From the NCBI GenBank assembly GCA_947503365.1, contig CANNDT010000037.1, positions 1-40,033 on the forward strand: DNA of 40,033 nt, in the 5' to 3' direction. The position numbers and the translations under genes are program-made. Position 1 is the first letter of the stretch. Each line of letters starts with the position of its first letter. A model generated the notes under the pieces. The model had not been told where the DNA came from, searched no databases, and saw only the letters and a program-made list of their open reading frames with translations. The stretch comes from CANNDT01 sp945876205 (GTDB lineage: Bacteria > Acidobacteriota > Vicinamibacteria > Vicinamibacterales > UBA2999). Of this stretch, positions 28,118-35,477 are shown piece by piece.

Positions 28118-30070
28118 TTAGAAGCGAACGGTCAGACCGCCGACGATGCGCTTGGGGGGGCGGACGACCAGGAGCTCGTCGTAGATCGAGGCGTCGCGGA
28201 AGTCTTCGCTGAACAGGCTCCGGACGGCGACCAGCATCTCCCACTGGGCGCTGGAGAAGTTCAGGAACGGCAAGGCCTGATTGACCCGCAGCTCGAACCG
28301 GCCGGAGGGTCCGCGCTCGGCACCGCTGTCGGAGGAGGCAAACGCCGAATTGATCTTGTAGAGAAAGAACACGCGCGTCGCCGTCGCGGGCACTTCACTT
28401 TCGACCGAGGTGGTCAGATCGTGGATCCGTTCGGAGTCGGTGCGCACGACGGAGCCGGCGGCGCGCATCAGGCGGGCCTGATCGGGTGAGTCGCGGCGCC
28501 AGTCGGCCGTAGTCTGGGTGTAGTCCACCGACGCGCGAACACCATCCAGCAGATCCCGGCTGAGACGAACTCCCCATCCCCTCGCGTCGAAATCGCCTGC
28601 CGACGCCACGTAGTAGTGGCCGACCGTGGCCGCCGCCGTGTCGGGGAGCGAGACGCCGAAGAGCGTCACGATCTGGTTGTCGACGTTCTCACGGAACGTC
28701 CGCACGCCGATCATCACATCCGCGATCCATTGATGTTCGACCGACACCTCGACGTGATCGATCTGCTCAGAATGAAGCGCACTGCCAGGCGTCACAGGCG
28801 AAAAGGTTCGCTCGGGCGGCAGCCACAGCCCCGTTGAGGGCGGCAGGAACTCGTCAGCGCCAGGCGCCACTTCGCGACGCGATGCCGCCGCGTGAAGGCG
28901 GAAACTGCTGCCGCGAACCGGGGCGATGCTGACGGCCGCCTGGGGACTGAGGAGCCCGCGATCGGCGAGGTAGTCGTAGTGGGCGTACTTCGCGCCGTAG
29001 CTCACGTCGATCTTCGGGGAGATCGACCAGTGATCGTAGGCGTAGACCGCGCCCACGTTGCGGGCGCCGTCGGCGACGGCCGCGAGCGCGTCGACATTGC
29101 CGCCGAAGTAGCGCTGCGTGCCATAGGACACGCCGGTTTCGTACTTGTGCGTCGCCGGCTCCCGGCGGACGTAGGCGCCCGACAGGATCCATGACGAGAG
29201 GTCGCCCTGTGTCATGGCGCCGCGCATCGACCAGTCGCCACCGATCGTCGGCGCCGACAGCGTGACGTAGGTGACACCGCGCGGAGCGCCGAGGTCGAGC
29301 GAGAAGAGGTCCTGCGGCCGTTCGAACGAGGTTTGGGTCAGCAGGTTGACCTGTCCGTTGAGCGGGAGGTCCGCGAACCACCCCGACGCCGTCCGCGTTG
29401 AGGAAGCAAGGGCGCCGCCGCTGCTGACGGCACCCTCGGCAACGGACTCGTCACCAGCTGGAATAAAGCCGATGTCCGCGTCCTTGAGCACGCTTCGTTT
29501 GAGGTGGCGGAGACGCCAGGCGACCTCGCCATGGTCATGCGCGGCGGGCTCGGAAACGGCCGCGTCCCCGGCAGCGGCGGCGGTGGCACCAACACCGGCT
29601 TCGAGCACCGGCGGCTCGCCGCTGGTCCCGGCACTGGTCCCTGTGCTGCTCCCGGCGCGTCTGGTCAGCGCAATCGCCGACACATTGCGGGCCGTCGCAT
29701 TCACCTGGACGATGCGGCCGCGGGTCGGAATGTAGCCCTGGAGGTGAGCGCGAAGGAGATACGGCCCGGCGGGCAGGTTGCGGAGTGAAAACGTCCCGTC
29801 CTGTTCGGACACCGCAAAGGCGCTGGTCGCCCCGACAGCCGATACCACTGCGCCCGCCAGGGCCTGGCCCTGGTCGTCGCGCACGGTGCCGTGCAGGTCA
29901 CCCTGCGAGACGCCAGCGGCGAGCTGGCTGGCGGCGCTCCCCTGGTGCGCCCGGTTCTTTGCCTGCGCGACCGCCTGGACCTGCGCCGAGGCTGGCACAG
30001 CGCCACCCAGGCACACCAAGACGGGCACTGCGCAGAGCGCGGAGAGCCGTGGCATCACCAACCCGCTCAT
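28118..30070 (-). CDS. TonB-receptor-like outer-membrane barrel without plug
   Basis: A 650-residue protein: Sec signal (1-30, AVPASAQ), a carboxypeptidase-regulatory-like (transthyretin-type) domain (about 55-135; LHGTVRDDQGQALAGAVV, FSLRNLPAGPYLLRA), a low-complexity linker, HGEVAWRLRHLKRSVL, and a C-terminal barrel-like region of alternating aromatic/hydrophobic strands ending GGLTVRF, a plausible beta-signal with a terminal Phe. TonB-box and plug motifs are not visible, so it may be a channel or adhesin rather than a TonB-driven importer. Such proteins are common in Acidobacteriota. It is the second gene of the operon, 9 nt after the preceding stop. The substrate is unknown. Confidence 0.8.
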   Translation of the reverse strand: MSGLVMPRLSALCAVPVLVCLGGAVPASAQVQAVAQAKNRAHQGSAASQLAAGVSQGDLHGTVRDDQGQALAGAVVSAVGATSAFAVSEQDGTFSLRNLPAGPYLLRAHLQGYIPTRGRIVQVNATARNVSAIALTRRAGSSTGTSAGTSGEPPVLEAGVGATAAAAGDAAVSEPAAHDHGEVAWRLRHLKRSVLKDADIGFIPAGDESVAEGAVSSGGALASSTRTASGWFADLPLNGQVNLLTQTSFERPQDLFSLDLGAPRGVTYVTLSAPTIGGDWSMRGAMTQGDLSSWILSGAYVRREPATHKYETGVSYGTQRYFGGNVDALAAVADGARNVGAVYAYDHWSISPKIDVSYGAKYAHYDYLADRGLLSPQAAVSIAPVRGSSFRLHAAASRREVAPGADEFLPPSTGLWLPPERTFSPVTPGSALHSEQIDHVEVSVEHQWIADVMIGVRTFRENVDNQIVTLFGVSLPDTAAATVGHYYVASAGDFDARGWGVRLSRDLLDGVRASVDYTQTTADWRRDSPDQARLMRAAGSVVRTDSERIHDLTTSVESEVPATATRVFFLYKINSAFASSDSGAERGPSGRFELRVNQALPFLNFSSAQWEMLVAVRSLFSEDFRDASIYDELLVVRPPKRIVGGLTVRF

Positions 30071-30079
30071 GATACGCCG

Positions 30080-31174
30080 TTACGAGGCGTTGACCGTGAA
30101 ATTCACGTTCCTCGTTACCGACTTGCCGGCGGCCTTGTCGGTGACCTTGATCTCGAGCCGGTAGTCGCCAGCCGGGAAACTGGCCAGCGGAACCCCCTGA
30201 GCTGCCTGGAGTTGATGGCCAGCGGCCAGACTGAAGTCAGGCGGGAGCGTCTGGGCGTTGAGGTCTTGCGGCGAGGTCTTGTTGAAGTACTTCTCGGTTT
30301 CGCCCGTCTTCTGGTGGAAGCTGTACTCGACGGTCACGTTCGGCTTGGTCGTCACCGGGTCGGCCTCGGCGCCATAAATCAGGAAAATCACGGTCAACTC
30401 GCTCATCTTCGCGAACTTGGCGTCGACCGAGGGTACGAGCTTCAACAAGCCGAACACGAAGGGATTTTCCTGCTGCTGCTGAGCGCTGAGCGCGCTCGAC
30501 ATCTCTTCGATGCCACCCGCGATGATCGAGCTCGTCACCAGGCCAGGCGCCTTGTAGTCCGGGACCGTGAGCCGCTTCCGGAGCAGGCCCGTCTTGGCCA
30601 CCTGCTTCTTGTCGCCGGTCGACTGATCCTTTACCGCCACGAAGACGTCGTACTCCCCGGCCGGCAGTTCCATCGCCCGCTGCCACGCACCATCGGCACG
30701 CACGTTGACAAAGTAGTTGAACTCCCACGCGTAGACCGGGCGGGCCGCCGGCGGCTGGTTGCGGTCGCGGTTGCTGGCGGGCGCAGCCGCCGCGGCCGGC
30801 ACAGCGGCAGGCGCGGCGGTTCTGGATACGGCTCGGATGTAGATGGCCGCGTTGGGCGACGTCAGGTCAGCCCGGTCCACCCTCAGCTCGAACGGGACAT
30901 AGGCCATGCTTTCCCGGGCGCGCATGAAGTGGTTGAAGTTCCACTTGATCTCGACGTCGCCCTGGGCCTGATCGGCTGGCGAACCGGCCGGATCGGCGGT
31001 GCTCACCTGATCGACCAGCTGCACCAGCGCGGTCACATCCTCCTGCTGGTTCTTGCTGCGTTTTTCTTCAGCCTTCTTGTCGACCTTCGGCGGCGCCTGC
31101 GCGAAGAGCGCGGGCGACCCGCTGCCGACAAGGGCGGCGGCGACGCAGAGGACGAGGACGCGACGAATATTCAT
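30080..31174 (-). CDS. Secreted protein of unknown function
   Basis: A 364-residue protein with a Sec signal (MNIRRVLVLCVAAALVGS, cleavage probably near LFAQA, about residue 26). The rest is mostly beta-type with Pro/Ala linkers; it contains VYAWEFNYFVNVRADGAWQR and FPAGDYRLEIKVTDKAAGK, the latter resembling Ig-like or GWxTD-associated secreted domains. The ATG at 31174 is preceded by AGAGG at good distance. A longer open frame extends upstream through the promoter and is not used. The barrel gene follows after 9 nt, so the two products may work together at the outer membrane (inference). I do not recognise the family. Confidence 0.75.
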   Translation of the reverse strand: MNIRRVLVLCVAAALVGSGSPALFAQAPPKVDKKAEEKRSKNQQEDVTALVQLVDQVSTADPAGSPADQAQGDVEIKWNFNHFMRARESMAYVPFELRVDRADLTSPNAAIYIRAVSRTAAPAAVPAAAAAPASNRDRNQPPAARPVYAWEFNYFVNVRADGAWQRAMELPAGEYDVFVAVKDQSTGDKKQVAKTGLLRKRLTVPDYKAPGLVTSSIIAGGIEEMSSALSAQQQQENPFVFGLLKLVPSVDAKFAKMSELTVIFLIYGAEADPVTTKPNVTVEYSFHQKTGETEKYFNKTSPQDLNAQTLPPDFSLAAGHQLQAAQGVPLASFPAGDYRLEIKVTDKAAGKSVTRNVNFTVNAS

Positions 31175-31186
31175 TATGCCTCTCTT

Positions 31187-31238
31187 CTCACAGTGAGCAG
31201 CCCCCCCCGGGGGGGGCCGATTCCGGTAACCGAATCGG
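31187..31238 (-). repeat. Cluster of three inverted repeats in operon leader
   Basis: Minus-strand leader of the secreted-protein operon carries CCGATTC/GAATCGG (31238-31217, 8-nt loop), a perfect C8G8 palindrome (31216-31201) and CTCAC-T-GTGAG (31197-31187), all between the predicted transcript start and the ribosome site. The first begins at or just before the predicted 5' end. They could stabilise the mRNA, bind a regulator as DNA or RNA, or regulate translation. The C8G8 run is also prone to sequencing length error. Confidence 0.7.
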
Positions 31239-31241
31239 CTG

Positions 31242-31270
31242 ATCATAGGCGCGTACAGATGGCGAGTCAA
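31242..31270 (-). promoter_or_regulatory. Strong promoter of the secreted-protein/barrel operon
   Basis: Minus strand: TTGACT (31270-31265), 17-bp spacer, TATGAT (31247-31242); both hexamers match 5/6. The predicted start is near 31235, so the mRNA begins with the first hairpin and has a leader of about 60 nt. Confidence 0.65.
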
Positions 31271-31336
31271 TCGGCCAAAATGAAAGAAATGCTCCGGTAA
31301 TTGCCCATCCGTCCAGCTTCGCCCCAGCCCCGCGCG

Positions 31337-31345
31337 TGCTATCAT
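31337..31345 (+). promoter_or_regulatory. Extended -10 promoter of glgC
   Basis: Plus strand TGC-TATCAT, an extended -10 with a 5/6 hexamer and no clear -35. The predicted start near 31352 gives a leader of about 50 nt without an obvious Shine-Dalgarno. The remaining gap (31271-31336) shows nothing else. Confidence 0.45.
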
Positions 31346-31400
31346 CGCCAACCTGCGGAGCCCCCTCCGTGACGTGGACGAGTGACGCCAGACCGCCATC

Positions 31401-32690
31401 ATGGAACTCGACGATATCCTGGTCATCCTGCTCGCGGGCGGCGCTGGTGAGCGGCTCTCCCCCCTGACCAAGGAGCGCGCCAAGCCGGCGGTCTATTTCG
31501 GCGGACCGTATCGCATCATCGACTTCACGCTCAGCAACTGCATCAACTCGGGACTCCGCCGCATTTTCATCGCCACCCAGTACAAGTCGCTGTCGCTCAA
31601 CCGCCACATCCGGATGGGGTGGAACGTCGTCTCTGAAGAGCTCGGGGAGTTCATCGAGATGCTGCCGCCGCAGAAACGCGTCGGGGAGCACTGGTACCTC
31701 GGCACGGCGGACGCCGTCTTTCAGAATCTCTACTCCATCTCCCGTGAGTCGGCGAGCCATGTGATCGTGCTGTCGGGCGACCACGTCTACAAGATGGACT
31801 ACGCGAAGATGCTCCGCTTCCACGTCGAGCACAACGCGGATGCCACACTTGCCACGATCGAGGTACCGGTCGCCGACGGGGCCCGATTCGGCATCGTCAG
31901 CATCGACGAAGCAGACCGCGTCATCGGTTTCCAGGAAAAGCCGCAGGCACCGACTCCCGTGCCCGGGTCGCCGGATGTCGCGCTTGCCTCGATGGGGATC
32001 TACATCTTCCGCGCCGAGGTCCTCGAGCGCGCCCTCGAAGACGACGCGACACGGCAGGACAGCGAGCACGACTTCGGCAAGAACATCATCCCGTCGTTGA
32101 TCCGTACGTCGGCGGTCTACGCCTACCGGTTCCACGACGAGAACAAGAAAGCGGCGAAATGCTGGCGCGACATCGGCACGCTCGATGCGTATTTCGATGC
32201 GAGCATGGACCTCTGCCAGGTCAACCCCGAATTCAACCTGTACGACCCGGAGTGGCCGCTGCGCACCTACATGCCGCAAGCGCCGCCCGCCAAGTTCGTG
32301 TTTGCGGAGGAAGGACGCCGCTGCGGCCAGGCGCTCGACTCGGTGATCTCAGGGGGCTGCATCATCTCGGGCAGCCGGATCAGTGGCAGCATCCTGGGAC
32401 CCAACGTCCGGGTCCACAGCTTTTGCGACATCGAGCAGTCCATTCTGATGCCCGACGTGCGGGTTGGCCGGCACGCGCGCATCCGGCGCGCCATCATCGA
32501 TCGCGACGTGCTCATCCCGCGTGGCGCCCTGATTGGGTACGACCCGGAGGAGGATCGCCGCCGCCACGCAGTCACCGACAACGGCATCGTCGTCGTGACG
32601 ACTGAAGACGAGCCGCTGATTGGACCGATTAGCGAGGAGGCGCTCAGGCACGAAGCGGAGGCCGACCGCGGCGGGACGGCTTCCGCGTAG
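31401..32690 (+). CDS. glgC: Glucose-1-phosphate adenylyltransferase
   Basis: Makes ADP-glucose from glucose-1-phosphate and ATP, the committed step of glycogen synthesis. The 429-residue protein has the nucleotide-binding N-terminus LLAGGAGERLSPLTKERAKPA in part, YRIIDFTLSNCINSG, GTADAVFQN, VLSGDHVYKMDY and the glucose-1-phosphate site FQEKP. The C-terminal third is a left-handed beta-helix with hexapeptide turns (SVISGGCIISGSRISGS). It is full length. Downstream eno and gpmA lie on the same strand, 29 nt and 0 nt away, so sugar storage and lower glycolysis may share a transcript. Confidence 0.96.
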   Translation: MELDDILVILLAGGAGERLSPLTKERAKPAVYFGGPYRIIDFTLSNCINSGLRRIFIATQYKSLSLNRHIRMGWNVVSEELGEFIEMLPPQKRVGEHWYLGTADAVFQNLYSISRESASHVIVLSGDHVYKMDYAKMLRFHVEHNADATLATIEVPVADGARFGIVSIDEADRVIGFQEKPQAPTPVPGSPDVALASMGIYIFRAEVLERALEDDATRQDSEHDFGKNIIPSLIRTSAVYAYRFHDENKKAAKCWRDIGTLDAYFDASMDLCQVNPEFNLYDPEWPLRTYMPQAPPAKFVFAEEGRRCGQALDSVISGGCIISGSRISGSILGPNVRVHSFCDIEQSILMPDVRVGRHARIRRAIIDRDVLIPRGALIGYDPEEDRRRHAVTDNGIVVVTTEDEPLIGPISEEALRHEAEADRGGTASA

Positions 32691-32711
32691 GTCAAAGGTC
32701 AAAGGTCAAAG
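32691..32711 (+). repeat. Three tandem GTCAAAG heptamers before eno
   Basis: Three perfect GTCAAAG copies fill the 29-bp gap between the glgC TAG and the eno ATG. The third copy with the next base gives AAAGG, 7 nt before the eno ATG, and therefore may be its ribosome site. Copy number could vary by slippage. Confidence 0.9.
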
Positions 32712-32719
32712 GCAGGAAC

Positions 32720-34048
32720 ATGCAGATCACGCGCGTCCGGGGACGCGAAATTCTCGACTCACGCGGCAACCCGACGGTGGAGGTCGACCTGGAGGCCGCC
32801 GGGGCCGGGGCCAGCGGCACCGCGTTCGGTCGTGCCGCCGTGCCGTCCGGTGCGTCGACTGGCGAACGCGAGGCTCTGGAACTGCGCGACGGCGACAAGG
32901 CACGCTACCAGGGCAAGGGCGTGCGCACCGCCGTCGCCCACGTCAACGGTGAGATTGCGGCGGCGCTGGTCGGGACGCCGCTCGACCAGCGGACGATCGA
33001 CTCGCGCCTGATCGCGCTCGACGGCACACCGGCCAAGAGCCGCCTGGGCGCCAACGCGCTGCTGGGTGTCTCGATGGCGGCGCTCCGCGCGGCGGCGGCC
33101 GCGTCGGGGCAGCCGCTTTACGCACATCTCGCGCAGCTGAGCGGGCGTGTGCCCGCCGACGGCACGTACGTGCTGCCGGTGCCGATGATGAACATCCTGA
33201 ACGGCGGCGCGCACGCCGACAGCAGCGTCGACCTGCAGGAGTTCATGGTGATGCCGCTCGGGCTGTCCACGTTCTCGGATGCGCTGCGGGCCGGTACCGA
33301 GATTTTCCACGCCCTGCGCGCGATCCTCAGGAAGGCCGGGCACTCGACCGGCGTCGGCGACGAAGGCGGCTTCGCGCCCAATCTCAAGTCCAATCGTGAG
33401 GCGCTCGACGTCGTCATGCAGGCGGTCGCGGCCGTCGGGCTCAAGGCGGGGCACGACGTGTTCCTGGCGCTCGATGTGGCCTCGAGCGAACTCTGGAACA
33501 ACGGATCCTACGTCTTCAAGAAGTCGGGGGAGCCGACGCGCACACCGGCGCAGATGGTCGAGATGTACAGCGACTGGGTGCGGCAGTACCCGATCGTCTC
33601 GATCGAGGATGGCGTCGCCGAAAGCGACTGGGATGGCTGGAAGCTGCTCACCCGCGCCCTCGGCGATCGCGTCCAGCTCGTCGGCGATGACGTGTTCGTG
33701 ACCAACCCGGAGATCCTCGGCCGCGGCATCGCCGAAGGTGTCGGCAACGCGCTGCTCGTCAAGCTCAATCAGATCGGCACGGTGTCAGAAACGCTCGATG
33801 CCATCGCCATGGCCCGCGACGCCGGCTACGCGACCATCATCTCGCACCGCTCTGGCGAGACCGAGGACAGCACGATCGCCGACCTCGCCGTCGGCACCGG
33901 CGCCGGCCAGATCAAGACCGGTTCGGCCAGCCGCAGCGATCGCGTGGCCAAGTACAACCAGCTGCTCCGGATCGAGGAGGCACTCGGCGCCAGGGCCGTG
34001 TATGCCGGCCGCGGCACCATCCGCCAACTCGCGGCACCGGTACGCTGA
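32720..34048 (+). CDS. eno: Enolase
   Basis: Converts 2-phosphoglycerate to phosphoenolpyruvate in glycolysis. The 442-residue protein is complete: AREILDSRGNPTVEV-type start, flexible loop VPSGASTGEREA, metal-site region GDEGGFAPNL, KLNQIGTVSETL with the catalytic Lys, and the signature SHRSGETEDSTIADLAV. The ribosome site is probably AAAGG from the heptamer repeat. Its TGA shares one base with the gpmA ATG (TGATG), so the next glycolytic enzyme is coupled to it. Confidence 0.98.
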   Translation: MQITRVRGREILDSRGNPTVEVDLEAAGAGASGTAFGRAAVPSGASTGEREALELRDGDKARYQGKGVRTAVAHVNGEIAAALVGTPLDQRTIDSRLIALDGTPAKSRLGANALLGVSMAALRAAAAASGQPLYAHLAQLSGRVPADGTYVLPVPMMNILNGGAHADSSVDLQEFMVMPLGLSTFSDALRAGTEIFHALRAILRKAGHSTGVGDEGGFAPNLKSNREALDVVMQAVAAVGLKAGHDVFLALDVASSELWNNGSYVFKKSGEPTRTPAQMVEMYSDWVRQYPIVSIEDGVAESDWDGWKLLTRALGDRVQLVGDDVFVTNPEILGRGIAEGVGNALLVKLNQIGTVSETLDAIAMARDAGYATIISHRSGETEDSTIADLAVGTGAGQIKTGSASRSDRVAKYNQLLRIEEALGARAVYAGRGTIRQLAAPVR

Positions 34049-34809
34049 TGCTGCGGCTCGTTCTGCTGCGCCACGGCGAAAGCGACTGGAACCGTGAGAA
34101 CCGGTTCACCGGCTGGACCGACGTCGACCTGAGCGAGAAGGGACGCGGCGAGGCGCGCGAAGCCGGGCGCCTCATGGCCGCCGAAACGTTCGAGTTCGAT
34201 GTGGCCTACACATCGGTCCTGAAGCGTGCCGTCCGGACGCTCTGGATCGCGCTCGACGAGATGGACCTGCTCTGGATCCCGGTCCATCGCTCGTGGCGAC
34301 TCAACGAGCGCCACTACGGTGCGCTGCAGGGGCTGAACAAGGCCGAGACCGCCGCGGCGCACGGCGAGGCGCAGGTCAAGATCTGGCGCCGCAGCTACGA
34401 CATCCCGCCCCCGCCGCTCACGGCAGAGGACCCGCGGCATCCATCGCATGATCGGCGCTACGCCGGCCTCTCCCGGAAGGAGCTGCCGCTGACCGAGTCG
34501 CTGAAAGACACGGTCGCGCGGTTCCTGCCCTACTGGCACGAGACGATCGCCCCCGACATCCGCGCCGGCAAGCGAGTCATCATCGCCGCCCACGGCAACA
34601 GCCTCCGTGCGCTCGTCAAGTACCTGGACAACGTCTCGGAGGAGGAAATCGTCGGGCTGAACATCCCGACCGGCGTACCGCTCGTCTACCTGCTCAACAA
34701 CGAGCTGAAGCCGCTGCAGAAGTTCTATCTGGGTGACCAGGACGCGGTCAGGCGCGCCGCCGATGCGGTGGCGAATCAGGGGAGTTCGAAAGTAGAAGGT
34801 AAGAAGTAG
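34048..34809 (+). CDS. gpmA: 2,3-bisphosphoglycerate-dependent phosphoglycerate mutase
   Basis: Interconverts 3- and 2-phosphoglycerate, the step just before enolase. The 253-residue dPGM has the phosphohistidine motif LRHGESDWN, the second histidine in AAHGNSLRALVKYLD, and the typical NRFTGWTDVDLSEKG. The final residues (SSKVEGKK) are encoded by the purine-rich arm of the following inverted repeat, so the gene end has been extended into repeat DNA. Start ATG overlaps the eno stop (TGATG). Confidence 0.96.
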   Translation: MLRLVLLRHGESDWNRENRFTGWTDVDLSEKGRGEAREAGRLMAAETFEFDVAYTSVLKRAVRTLWIALDEMDLLWIPVHRSWRLNERHYGALQGLNKAETAAAHGEAQVKIWRRSYDIPPPPLTAEDPRHPSHDRRYAGLSRKELPLTESLKDTVARFLPYWHETIAPDIRAGKRVIIAAHGNSLRALVKYLDNVSEEEIVGLNIPTGVPLVYLLNNELKPLQKFYLGDQDAVRRAADAVANQGSSKVEGKK

Positions 34810-34883
34810 GAAGTACGTAGGAAGGGCGGCCCGCGGCCGCCCACTTTCTACCTACCTTCCACTTCTTACTTCTTACTTCCTAC
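34792..34883. terminator. Bidirectional terminator in heptamer-type imperfect inverted repeat
   Basis: The central stem GGGCGGC (34824-34830) / GCCGCCC (34836-34842) has a 5-nt loop and extends outward with imperfect pairs (GTAGGA with TTTCTAC). Its left arm (about 34788-34823) is purine-rich with GAAGTAG-like units; the right arm (about 34843-34883) is the pyrimidine-rich counterpart, with TTCTTAC-type 7-mers. It separates two convergent genes and includes the 3' ends of both. Function as a two-way terminator is likely, though no long T run follows. Confidence 0.65.
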
Positions 34884-35186
34884 CTACTCCACCGCTTCCT
34901 TCTGATCCTCCGCGCCGATGCGAAGCGAGCGCAGAAAGCGGCGGTCGTTGGCAGTCAAATCAAACGCCCGCTGAGCGGGCAGGAGACGGGCCGGGGTGGT
35001 GACCTTGGTCACCGCGGTCCCGTTGTTCCGGTTCACGAAACCGACGACAGCCTCGAGCGTCACTCGCATGTCGAAGCCGGCCTCTCGCGCCCGGGCGCGG
35101 CAGGCTTCCACCTCGGGGTTTTCGGCGACGGCAGCGGCGATCGCGTCAGCCAGCTCTTTGGCGAACCGGTTTACGACGTCATCCAT
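34884..35186 (-). CDS. Small protein of unknown function (100 residues)
   Basis: MDDVVNRFAKELADAIAAAV opens an amphipathic helix, followed by RAREAGFDMRVTLEAVVGFV, FVNRNNGT and a C-terminal LTANDRRFLRSLRI segment. No cysteines other than one, no signal peptide, no known motif. The ATG at 35186 is chosen because AGGAGG lies 7 nt upstream, an ideal ribosome site; the frame is open another 33 codons but without one. A near-perfect promoter (35330-35358) and a leader of about 137 nt precede it. The strong signals suggest high expression. The frame 3' end lies in the inverted repeat. Confidence 0.75.
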   Translation of the reverse strand: MDDVVNRFAKELADAIAAAVAENPEVEACRARAREAGFDMRVTLEAVVGFVNRNNGTAVTKVTTPARLLPAQRAFDLTANDRRFLRSLRIGAEDQKEAVE

Positions 35187-35307
35187 TCCAGGTCCTCCTA
35201 CAGCCGCCGCCGGGCCGGGATCCGGAGGCGTCTCCCAATCCGAACCTGCCGTGACCGGGGAGATCTGGCAGAGATTGGGCACCAAAAGTGTTCATTTACA
35301 GTGGTTT

Positions 35308-35322
35308 AGCCTCATGAAGGCT
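35308..35322 (-). promoter_or_regulatory. 5' hairpin in the leader of the 100-residue protein
   Basis: AGCCT-TCATG-AGGCT stem-loop (35322-35308 on the minus strand) lies at the predicted 5' end (about 35323). Short 5'-terminal stems often protect mRNA. The rest of the gap 35187-35477 shows no gene; only this leader, the promoter and a weak -10 for the mutase. Confidence 0.5.
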
Positions 35323-35329
35323 GCGCGCC

Positions 35330-35358
35330 ATTGTAGAGACAGCCTGCAGGGGTGTCAA
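35330..35358 (-). promoter_or_regulatory. Near-consensus promoter of the 100-residue protein gene
   Basis: Minus strand: perfect TTGACA (35358-35353), 17-bp spacer, TACAAT (35335-35330, 5/6). It is the best sigma-70 match in the whole window. The start is predicted near 35323. Confidence 0.7.
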
Positions 35359-35477
35359 CAAAGCGGCGTTTGTCGCCCATTTTTGAATACTCCGAACGGA
35401 CGACCTGCCTGCCCCAACAGGCGGCGGTCTGGTAACCAGGGATACACAAGGGGTTGGAGTAAGATCGCCGGCACCCG

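Noticed and set aside
31201..31216. C8G8 as a special regulatory palindrome on its own
   Set aside because: Homopolymer length is error-prone and a zero-loop palindrome of this kind can arise by chance in GC-rich DNA; kept only as part of the leader repeat cluster.
29891..31300. 469-codon plus-strand open frame
   Set aside because: Runs antisense through two signal-peptide genes and across their promoter; not credible.
31188..32279. 363-codon minus-strand open frame
   Set aside because: Antisense shadow of glgC and its promoter.
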